Below, in pieces: positions 8,425 to 14,616 of a stretch of 26,836 bases of DNA. The DNA is taken from NCBI GenBank assembly GCA_003140785.1, contig PLKY01000278.1, forward strand, positions 1,172 through 28,007, written 5' to 3'. Made by a program: the position numbers and the translations under genes. Origin of the DNA: Acidobacteriaceae bacterium (GTDB lineage Bacteria > Acidobacteriota > Terriglobia > Terriglobales > Acidobacteriaceae). The notes under the pieces were generated by a model. It did no database searches, was not told where the DNA came from, and worked only from the letters and a program-made list of their open reading frames with translations. Position 1 is the stretch's first letter. Every line of letters begins with the position of its first letter.

Positions 8425-10158
8425 CTACGAAGCCGCGGAGACGGGGGCTCCTCTCCAGTTATTCTGGGGCTTTGCGGAGGCTGAGTGCTGGCTGTAGGCA
8501 GGTTGCCTTGGAGTGCGGTCGCTTGGCTCGCCGCCTACCTTGAAGGCTCCAACCAATCCGCTGAGTTCATTCGCCAGGTGGGATAGCTCTTCGCTGGCGT
8601 CGACGGACTGCTGCGAGCTTGACGCTGTCCGCTCCACGATCGCCGTGATTTCGCCCATGGTGTTGACGACGGTCTGGGTGGAATAGGACTGCTCGGTCGC
8701 GGCGGCAGCAATTTGAGTGACCATTTTTTGCACCGAGACGGAGCCGCTGATGATGCTGGTGAGTGCGTCGCCGGCGGAATTGGCCGATGCTACACCGCTC
8801 TTGACTTGCTCCATGCTGGAGCGCATGGCTTCGACGGCGATGTGGGTTCCATCTTGAATGCCGCGAACTGTGGCGTCGATCTCTTTGGTCGCGGCGCTGG
8901 TGCGTTCAGCCAGGCGGCGTACTTCTCCTGCTACCACCGCAAAGCCGCGCCCATGTTCACCGGCGCGGGCTGCTTCGATGGAGGCGTTCAGAGCCAGCAG
9001 GTTGGTCTGGTCTGCGATCTCGTTAATGACGCTCACGATTTTTCCGATGGCGTCGCTGGAGCGGCCCAGGTCCTCAATTCGAGCGGAGGTTTGCTGGTTG
9101 GCGGTGAGAAGCTCCTGGATCGCCTTGACCGTGGTTTGTACGGTTTGGCCGCCGGATACTGCACTTTCTTCGGCCTTGCGCGCGTCTTCAGCGGCGCGCT
9201 GCGTGGTTTGGCTGATCTCGTTTACGGCTGTCGACATTTCATTCATGGTTACGCTGATGCGTGCCGACTGCTCCTGCTGCTGTTTGGCCTGAGAGGCGGT
9301 TTCCTGGGCGGTTTGCGCCAGCTCGGTGGCGGCGGAGCCCAGTGTTTGCGCGTGAATGCTCACTCGGCGCACGATGTCTTCGATGCGGCCGATGAAGTCG
9401 TTGAACCACACGCCGACTTCGTCGATTTCGTTGTTGCCGTGGATTTCGATGCGGTTAGTCAGGTCGCCTTCTCCCTGGGCAATATCGCGCAGGCGCAACG
9501 CCAGTGCACCGAGGGGCAGCACCACCTTGGACTGGATTACCCACCAGGCGGCGCCGCAAATGAACACGACGAAGCCGAGCATGGCAAGGCCGGTAAGGCG
9601 GGTTCGCAGCGAATAGGCATCCACGGTGTCCAGCTCTTTTTGAAAATCGCCGGCGATGACTTTGTCGAAAGAGGTCATTGCGTCGGAGAGCGATTTGTTG
9701 TCCTTGCCCAATGCACCCACCTGGGCCATCAGGTCCTCGGTGGGACCATCTTTGGCGGCGAGAATGGCCGCATAGGTATCGCGATCGCGCGAGCGGAGGG
9801 AGGAGAACTGGTCGAGAAGCGCGTCGGCCTGCTTTTCGAGATCGCCCATGCCGCTCAGCGATTGCTTGACCTCGGTGAGTGCCGCGGCTGTGGCCTCGGC
9901 ATCTTTGTCGGCTTCCGTCAGGCTCTTCGTATCCTGAAGGACGACCGCATCGCCGTAGTGCTTCTTCATGCGCTCGAAGGCCGACTCGGCCTCTTGCATG
10001 CGCAGGGCCGAAGGAAACAGGGAGGCTGAAATCTGCGACATCCGGCTATGCGTGGCGGCGGCCGAGTAATTCACTACAGCCAGCATGATCAGATAGCCGA
10101 CTCCAAGAACAGCCGCAATGCCGAGAATCCAGGTTTTGATCTTCAACTGTCGAAACAT
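8425..10158 (-). CDS. Methyl-accepting chemotaxis protein
   Basis: A 577-residue transmembrane chemoreceptor. Order: membrane helix 1 at about 10-32, periplasmic four-helix-bundle-type sensor region about 33-187, helix 2 at about 188-210, HAMP about 211-264, then a long coiled-coil signalling domain. The conserved tip that contacts CheA/CheW is at about 370-420 (INEIADQTNLLALNASIEAARAGEHGRGFAVVAGEVRRLAERT, given here only as the region). The tail (about 545-577) is Ser/Pro/Gln-rich and has no NWETF-type CheR/CheB tether. It is the last gene of the duplicated porin/binding-protein locus, 108 bp after the nearer binding protein. This suggests it senses the ligand of that protein, directly or through it; that link is inference. 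No other chemotaxis genes are present here. Confidence 0.95.
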   Translation of the reverse strand: MFRQLKIKTWILGIAAVLGVGYLIMLAVVNYSAAATHSRMSQISASLFPSALRMQEAESAFERMKKHYGDAVVLQDTKSLTEADKDAEATAAALTEVKQSLSGMGDLEKQADALLDQFSSLRSRDRDTYAAILAAKDGPTEDLMAQVGALGKDNKSLSDAMTSFDKVIAGDFQKELDTVDAYSLRTRLTGLAMLGFVVFICGAAWWVIQSKVVLPLGALALRLRDIAQGEGDLTNRIEIHGNNEIDEVGVWFNDFIGRIEDIVRRVSIHAQTLGSAATELAQTAQETASQAKQQQEQSARISVTMNEMSTAVNEISQTTQRAAEDARKAEESAVSGGQTVQTTVKAIQELLTANQQTSARIEDLGRSSDAIGKIVSVINEIADQTNLLALNASIEAARAGEHGRGFAVVAGEVRRLAERTSAATKEIDATVRGIQDGTHIAVEAMRSSMEQVKSGVASANSAGDALTSIISGSVSVQKMVTQIAAAATEQSYSTQTVVNTMGEITAIVERTASSSQQSVDASEELSHLANELSGLVGAFKVGGEPSDRTPRQPAYSQHSASAKPQNNWRGAPVSAAS

Positions 10159-10226
10159 TGAGTCACCTTGTCGCCGGATATGCTGCCGGATTCACACAGC
10201 CTGGGGTTGGTTGATGGGTTAGGCCA

Positions 10227-10255
10227 GCCGCGCATCCCCCCAGGGAACGCGCGGC
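10227..10255 (-). other. GC-rich hairpin between binding protein and chemoreceptor genes
   Basis: GCCGCGC (10227-10233) pairs with GCGCGGC (10249-10255) across 15 bases, in the 108-bp gap after the binding protein stop. It lacks a T-run, so it may stabilise the upstream mRNA end or partly attenuate transcription into the receptor gene rather than stop it. Confidence 0.4.
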
Positions 10256-10266
10256 CGGTTTCAGGT

Positions 10267-10689
10267 TTACTTGACTTCAAGCGTCTTCACGCCTTCGGTA
10301 CTTGCCGCAGCGCTCACATAGCCGACTGCCCCTTTGGTCTTGGCTACGTAGGCCACCACCTCGGCATCGTTAGCAACGGACTTGGGCATCGAGGCCTTTC
10401 CGGTAAAGACAAGACTGCGGTAAAAAGCCTGCAGCGCCGAGTCGTTCTTTCCCAGATACTCTTTCAGGAACGCCTCGTGTGCCGCGCCGCCCTTGACCAG
10501 AACCGGTTGAACGTGGCTGCCGCCTAGAGAATCCTTGTCCAGCAGAAACACGGACTGGATATCTCCGGAGGAAACCGAGGTTGCGGACACGCTGGGATTG
10601 GCGATGACTTTCACGTCGGCCGCAAAGATGGGCGACGACGCAACGAAAACCAACGCAGCTAACATCGAAAAAAGCTTCTTGTTTTTCAT
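10267..10689 (-). CDS. Short phosphate-binding-protein-like periplasmic protein, copy 1
   Basis: A 140-residue secreted protein. A signal peptide at 1-23 (cleavage after IFA) precedes VKVIANPSV, the first strand of a PstS-like substrate-binding fold. Further matches are SGDIQSVFLLDKDSLGGSHVQPVLVKGG, then FYRSLVFTGKASMPKSV and a late GAVGYVSA, the usual glycine turn of phosphate-binding proteins. PstS itself is more than twice as long with two lobes, so this is a reduced, single-domain relative. It follows the porin gene by 22 bp, is paralogous to 12414-12833, and is followed by the chemoreceptor. No permease or ATPase of a Pst system is present, so a role in ABC import is doubtful. Sensing or ligand delivery is possible. 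Ligand unknown. Confidence 0.82.
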   Translation of the reverse strand: MKNKKLFSMLAALVFVASSPIFAADVKVIANPSVSATSVSSGDIQSVFLLDKDSLGGSHVQPVLVKGGAAHEAFLKEYLGKNDSALQAFYRSLVFTGKASMPKSVANDAEVVAYVAKTKGAVGYVSAAASTEGVKTLEVK

Positions 10690-10711
10690 CTGTCTCTCCT
10701 CTCTCTTTGGC

Positions 10712-11908
10712 CTAGAAATTGAAACCGGTCTTCATAACTAATCCGTTGGTCGTCGATGCGAACGTCTGGTTTTGCTGTGGATAAAAACCCTCGGGGAACG
10801 ATGCCAGCGCATACCCGTCCATGAAGTGGCCTTCTACCTTCACGTTCCAGAAGCGGTTAATATCGACGCGACCCGTGATCGCCTTGTCGTACACGTGGCC
10901 GTCGGGGAGATCGGTGTCCAGGATCTTGTTGAATGTCGAAGTCGCCGTGTAGTGGGAGTAGTAACTGCCCGCCGAGACCCGTTTGAACAGCCGATAACTT
11001 CCCGCCACGTACCACGCGTGCAGGTTGCCCTGATCCTCCGCGGTTCCATTGCGGAGAATATGGTCTCTGTACTGGCGCTTGAACTCCGAGTCGATTTCCA
11101 GGTTTTTGTGGATGTATTGGCCAAAGAACTGGTTGGTGAAGTCCTTCTTTGTCTTTTCGACATTAGGCAGTCCGGCGCGCGTGCCGATACCAATAAGGTC
11201 TTCATCCAGCCGCGATATGCCCAGGAGGAGCCCCTTGACCGGTGTCTCCCAGCGGACGTCGCCGCCATACTGCAGTCCCCCGTAAGAGTTTTCCACGGTC
11301 CCGTGATATTGGAGAAAGTAGGCGTACCCGCCGTGCATGCTGTCGTTGCGGTGTCCCGACCAAACGGTGTAGTCCAGTTTGCCCATCCGTTGGGCAAGTG
11401 GCACCCTGCCGTAAACGTCGCCGCCCGAGTGGGCAATGTTGGCGTCCCGCATGTCGATTGGATAAACACTTTGCGGCAGGAGCGCGAAAGTACGCAGGAA
11501 ATCGAGGTCCTGTGTGTCGGTAAACAGGCCCACGGTCGTCTTCACTTTTCCGCCGCGGAACCCTAGCCATTGTTTGGCCCTGAAGTCGAGGAACGCCCAG
11601 TCCAGCGACGGATGCCATTGTCCGAGCTGTCCAAGATTGTGGTCGTAGACTTGTGCTCCGGCACGAAGCTTGTCGATAAGCGGGCTTGACAGATTCAGCC
11701 CCACGTCCGTCATGTGGAAGCTGCCATCGTCGCTGGTGTTCATGGTGAGCCAGTTGTTGCCGTCTGTCTTCACATAGCCCTGTGACCCAAATCCATGCAC
11801 CTGGACGGTGCGGTCGAAAAACTTGAACTCCTGCGCGTGCAGGGTTGGGGAAAATGAAAGAGCCGCGAGCGCTGCCGCAGCCATGAATCTGCCAATCACT
11901 AGCCTCAT
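10712..11908 (-). CDS. Outer-membrane porin-like beta-barrel protein, copy 1
   Basis: A 398-residue predicted outer-membrane barrel. Signal peptide 1-25 (ends LHA, then QEFKFF); the mature protein begins with the barrel-type motif VQVHGFGSQGYVKTDGNNW. It has alternating aromatic strands throughout and ends in KTGFNF, a terminal phenylalanine typical of Bam-recognised barrels. The block LLPQSVYPIDMRDANIAHSGGDVYG is shared with the porin at 12858-14048 (LLPQSVYPIGSRNSNLSHYGGVVYG), proving paralogy. An AAGGAG ribosome site lies seven bases before the ATG. It sits 22 bp upstream of a short binding-protein gene. It most likely forms a pore for the solute that protein binds. It is not close enough by eye to the phosphate porin OprP to name it. 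Confidence 0.85.
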   Translation of the reverse strand: MRLVIGRFMAAAALAALSFSPTLHAQEFKFFDRTVQVHGFGSQGYVKTDGNNWLTMNTSDDGSFHMTDVGLNLSSPLIDKLRAGAQVYDHNLGQLGQWHPSLDWAFLDFRAKQWLGFRGGKVKTTVGLFTDTQDLDFLRTFALLPQSVYPIDMRDANIAHSGGDVYGRVPLAQRMGKLDYTVWSGHRNDSMHGGYAYFLQYHGTVENSYGGLQYGGDVRWETPVKGLLLGISRLDEDLIGIGTRAGLPNVEKTKKDFTNQFFGQYIHKNLEIDSEFKRQYRDHILRNGTAEDQGNLHAWYVAGSYRLFKRVSAGSYYSHYTATSTFNKILDTDLPDGHVYDKAITGRVDINRFWNVKVEGHFMDGYALASFPEGFYPQQNQTFASTTNGLVMKTGFNF

Positions 11909-12413
11909 TGTTTATCTCCTTCGCTGAAATGGAGTGCAACGGCTCTTGTGCGAGTTAAGTCAACCGATCCTCGACGAGTTACACGGTTGAAACGCAGGTC
12001 TGACTAACGTGCCGACCCGTCGCCCAGAGGCACGTGGTAATGAACACTCGTTTTTGTTATCGGCGACCAGTTATGCACCTTTAGTTCCGAATGCGGAGCG
12101 AACTAATGAGATATTCCGGAAAGGGAGATCAATGTGCGCTTTTATGATCCGTCTTTGACGGCCGGCGTGAGCAATAACTATCAGTCAGTTCGTGACTTGG
12201 CGAAGATTTCAAAGACTCCGGCCTACATGCAGGGGAAGGATGTAGTGACCCCGAACGGCTGTGCAGTAAAACCTATGCAGCCGAGAGATTTCGTCCACGG
12301 GAAGAAACCACTCGGCTGCGCTGATGATGCTCTGATTCTGCGCCAGCAAGACAAACAGCTGTAAGGAACAGGTCTACTCGCTCAACTCAAGCCTGATCTG
12401 TCTGAATCCCGAA
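11909..12413. other. 505-bp spacer between the two porin/binding-protein pairs
   Basis: It holds the leader of porin copy 1 (AAGGAG near 11914-11919). The motif GAAATGGAG in that leader is shared with the leader of porin copy 2. A 9-bp perfect inverted repeat, GCAGCCGAG (12277-12285) and CTCGGCTGC (12311-12319), encloses a 25-base loop. A plus-strand frame of 76 codons (GTG at 12134 to 12364) has unremarkable composition and no recognisable domain. The good ribosome site there (AAGGGAGATCA) feeds an ATG in another frame that stops after eight codons. I see no confirmed gene or known riboswitch. Confidence 0.4.
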
Positions 12414-12833
12414 TTACTTCACAGCTAGAACCTTGACGCCGTCATGCGGAGTAGCCTTGCCGATGTAGCCGATTGTGCCGGCGTTGTGGGCAACGAATTC
12501 CACGACTGCTGCGTCGCCGTCGAGGCTCTTGGGCATGGTGGCCTGGCCGGAAAAAACCAGGCTGCGCCAGCCTGCCCGATAAGCAGCATCATTCTTCCCG
12601 ATATAAGCCTGAAGGAACTCTTCGTTGGCTGTGCCGGCCTTTAGAAGGATCGGCACCACACTGCTGCCGCCGAGCGATGTCGACGCACCGGTAAACACAT
12701 CCTTTAGATCGCTCTTCGAAACTTCGGAAGTCTTTACGCCGGGGTTGGCGATCACAATCACCTGGGCCTTTGCCTGGACGACGAAGATTGACGCTAACGC
12801 TGCAAGCAAAAATGCATTCAGAAACTTTTTCAT
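12414..12833 (-). CDS. Short phosphate-binding-protein-like periplasmic protein, copy 2
   Basis: A 139-residue paralogue of 10267-10689, aligned end to end without large gaps and alike at roughly half of positions by eye. Signal peptide 1-23 (ends AKA). The mature chain starts VIVIANPGV and keeps the shared landmarks SDLKDVFTGASTSLGGSSVVPILLK, GKNDAAYRAGWRSLVFSGQATMPKSL and GTIGYIGKA. A GGAG ribosome site stands nine bases before the ATG. The gene follows porin copy 2 by 24 bp, mirroring the other pair. Like its paralogue it is far shorter than PstS and has no ABC importer partner here. Differences cluster near the N-terminal loops and the C-terminus, so the two could differ in ligand or affinity; that is untested. 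Confidence 0.82.
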   Translation of the reverse strand: MKKFLNAFLLAALASIFVVQAKAQVIVIANPGVKTSEVSKSDLKDVFTGASTSLGGSSVVPILLKAGTANEEFLQAYIGKNDAAYRAGWRSLVFSGQATMPKSLDGDAAVVEFVAHNAGTIGYIGKATPHDGVKVLAVK

Positions 12834-12857
12834 TTCAATGTTCTCCTTTCGTCCGGG

Positions 12858-14048
12858 TTAGAAGTTCACGCCAATTTTGAGAATCGTAAGGCGAGTCGTA
12901 GGATTCAGACCGTTGGGATTGAGATCGGCATCATAATCTTGCTTGGTTCCGTCGATGAAGTGTTGCTCCGCTTTTGCGTAGAGGAACTGGCCGAAATCGT
13001 AGCGGCCCGAGACAGCCCAGTCTTTCGAATACCGAGGCGGCCCGAGCGCAATGGTGTGGTCGAATATCTGGCTGCAATATGCTCCGGCGTTCAGCTTGTT
13101 TGAAACTTTGTAACTCGCCATCGCGTACTTTTCGCGGTCGTCAAACTTAAACTGGCTTGCCGGAAGTCCAGGGAATTGGATTGGGCCCTGTCCGTCGAGT
13201 CTCGAATACTCTGCAGCGACCATCAGTTTGTCATGCTCGAACTGTGCGAAGTATTGCGGCACATTCAAAGGATTGAGTGTGAAGGTTCCCATCATGGTGA
13301 CGTCGCCCGTGCCCTTGAAAATGTTGCCGGGGATGAAATCGGTCATCGGGCCTTCCCACCGGTTGTTCTTGATGTCCGAGGCGCCGATCATCAGGCCAGG
13401 CAACGGCGTTCTCCATTTCAAGGCCCCGCCCGTCACTACACCGCCAAGTCCATTGGGAAGGCCTAGTCCCTCTTCCCTGAGATTCAGCCAGTAACCGTCG
13501 TCTGCGCCGATCTCCCGTTCCCCCGCCCAACCCCGGTACTCGAGTTTTCCGGCTTTCTTGTCGAACTTCAAGGTGCCGTAAACAACGCCGCCGTAGTGCG
13601 AAAGATTTGAGTTGCGGCTTCCTATCGGATAAACACTCTGCGGCAGCAGGGACCAGATATAGGAGGGGTCGATGTCCTGGATCTCGTTGAAGAGGCCGGA
13701 GGGCGTCTTGACCTTGCCGAAGCGCACTCCGAATTCATCGTTCGCCTTATAGTCGGCTGAAGCCCAATCCAAAGTGATCGCGTTGCCATAGTTACCCAGC
13801 AGAAAGTAGCGGGCCTGTACGGCGACGCGAAGCTTCGGGATGGGCTGCGAACTCACATTTACGACTGCCTCGGTCCACGCCGGACTGCCATTGCTCGACG
13901 CGGTCGTGAAGATGTTGTTCTGCGTTGTGTACAGGAATCCCTGGGTCGCGTAGCCGTGGATCTGAATGTTCAGATCTTCCAGGCTTTGTGAGACTGCGGG
14001 GAGAGCACCCGCAAGCGACACGGCCAGAATCGCAACAAATCGTTTCAT
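12858..14048 (-). CDS. Outer-membrane porin-like beta-barrel protein, copy 2
   Basis: A 396-residue predicted outer-membrane barrel and first gene of the leftward locus. Signal peptide 1-20 (ends AVS or VSQ), then LNIQIHGYATQGFLYTTQNN, matching the N-terminal strand of copy 1. The central block ALLPQSVYPI-like (SLLPQSVYPIGSRNSNLSHYGG) and the C-terminal LTILKIGVNF with final phenylalanine support the barrel class. The ribosome site AAGGAG lies before ATG in GGAGATGAAGGATG. It is paired with the short binding protein 24 bp downstream. It may supply the outer-membrane step for the same solute. The two porins have diverged well beyond the recent-duplicate range, so the module duplication is old. 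Confidence 0.84.
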   Translation of the reverse strand: MKRFVAILAVSLAGALPAVSQSLEDLNIQIHGYATQGFLYTTQNNIFTTASSNGSPAWTEAVVNVSSQPIPKLRVAVQARYFLLGNYGNAITLDWASADYKANDEFGVRFGKVKTPSGLFNEIQDIDPSYIWSLLPQSVYPIGSRNSNLSHYGGVVYGTLKFDKKAGKLEYRGWAGEREIGADDGYWLNLREEGLGLPNGLGGVVTGGALKWRTPLPGLMIGASDIKNNRWEGPMTDFIPGNIFKGTGDVTMMGTFTLNPLNVPQYFAQFEHDKLMVAAEYSRLDGQGPIQFPGLPASQFKFDDREKYAMASYKVSNKLNAGAYCSQIFDHTIALGPPRYSKDWAVSGRYDFGQFLYAKAEQHFIDGTKQDYDADLNPNGLNPTTRLTILKIGVNF

Positions 14049-14408
14049 CCTTCATCTCCTTGACTTCGAAATGGAGACGGAAGCAATCAACGCGCTTTCG
14101 CGCGAATTAGAAATGTCAGCATTGCCGCCGCTCCGTGATTACTTCCCATTGCTGAGTCATCGAATTGCAGCAATGCGCCTACAGGATGCATCGGCGGCGA
14201 CGTGGTGAGGACGAGTTTTCCAATGAGAAGAACAGCGGCAGAACCACATCGGGAGAGGATTGGTTTCTTCCCGATTCGACACTGAACGCAAAATTGGCAG
14301 CGCTGCTGTTGATGAAGGATTTGGGCGCGGATGCGCGTACAGGCGTGACTAGAAGTACAGTCGCAGGTTTTTCGAATGATGGAAAAATGGCGATATCCCG
14401 GGCCTAAA
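14049..14408. other. Upstream region of the porin/binding-protein locus
   Basis: A 360-bp region with no supported gene, probably carrying the locus promoter on the minus strand. It shows a CGCGC-TTTC-GCGCG hairpin near 14090-14106 in the porin leader. It also shows an 8-bp inverted repeat, CATTGCTG (14147-14154) / CAGCAATG (14168-14175), spaced by 13 bases, an operator-like geometry. I found no sigma-54 site in the nearby sequence and no clear Pho box. Confidence 0.4.
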
Positions 14409-14546
14409 CAGGCTGCGGAAAAACTCGGGATTTCGCGTGAAACCGGAAAAGCTTTCCTCCGGGGCTAAAGCCCGCGATCATTCTGTTGGCCTTATGCGGG
14501 GGTTGAAACCCCCGCCTCCCTCCGTATCGAGTTTTTCCGCAGACTG
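14409..14546. repeat. 138-bp intergenic element with 19-bp terminal inverted repeats
   Basis: The left end CAGGCTGCGGAAAAACTCG (14409-14427) and right end CGAGTTTTTCCGCAGACTG (14528-14546) are inverted repeats matching at 18 of 19 positions. Inside are two palindromic hairpins: GGGCT-AA-AGCCC (14462-14473) and GCGGGGGTT-GA-AACCCCCGC (14496-14515). There is no coding capacity. The layout resembles a MITE or REP-like non-autonomous mobile repeat. Hairpins of the GGGGCTAAAGCCC kind are, to my knowledge, frequent between genes in Acidobacteria. Target-site duplication was not identified. Confidence 0.75.
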
Positions 14547-14591
14547 TAAAGGCTCCTTTAGATTTGCACTTCTTCAATAGGCTGAAGCCTA
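14547..14591. repeat. Two small hairpins next to the inverted-repeat element
   Basis: TAAAGG-CT-CCTTTA (14547-14560) and TAGGCT-GA-AGCCTA (14578-14591) lie between the element and the stop of the TonB receptor gene. The second shares the CT(G/A)AAG core of the hairpins inside the element while its stem bases differ, so it is likely related. Either may help end the leftward receptor transcript, but no T-run follows. Confidence 0.5.
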
Positions 14592-14616
14592 CTGCTCCCT
14601 CGGAATCTCGCTAGTA

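Noticed and set aside
8713..10029. 438-codon plus-strand open frame across the chemoreceptor gene
   Set aside because: It is exactly antisense to a fully convincing MCP gene and gives low-complexity His/Gly/Ala protein with no domain; long antisense frames are expected in GC-rich coding DNA.
11990..12020. Possible sigma-54 site (CGTGCC) upstream of porin copy 1
   Set aside because: The partner GC element is not at the required distance; only one half matches.
12134..12364. 76-codon plus-strand frame between the two porin modules
   Set aside because: GTG start, no matching ribosome spacing in its frame, no recognisable domain, and opposed to the surrounding operon. Kept only as a remark in the spacer entry.
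10267..14048. Phosphate (Pst) ABC transport operon
   Set aside because: No PstC, PstA, PstB or PhoU is present and the binding proteins are far too short; the name PstS would mislead.
14165..14407. 80-codon plus-strand frame upstream of porin copy 2
   Set aside because: No ribosome site, no domain, composition not like its neighbours; it runs into the repeat element.
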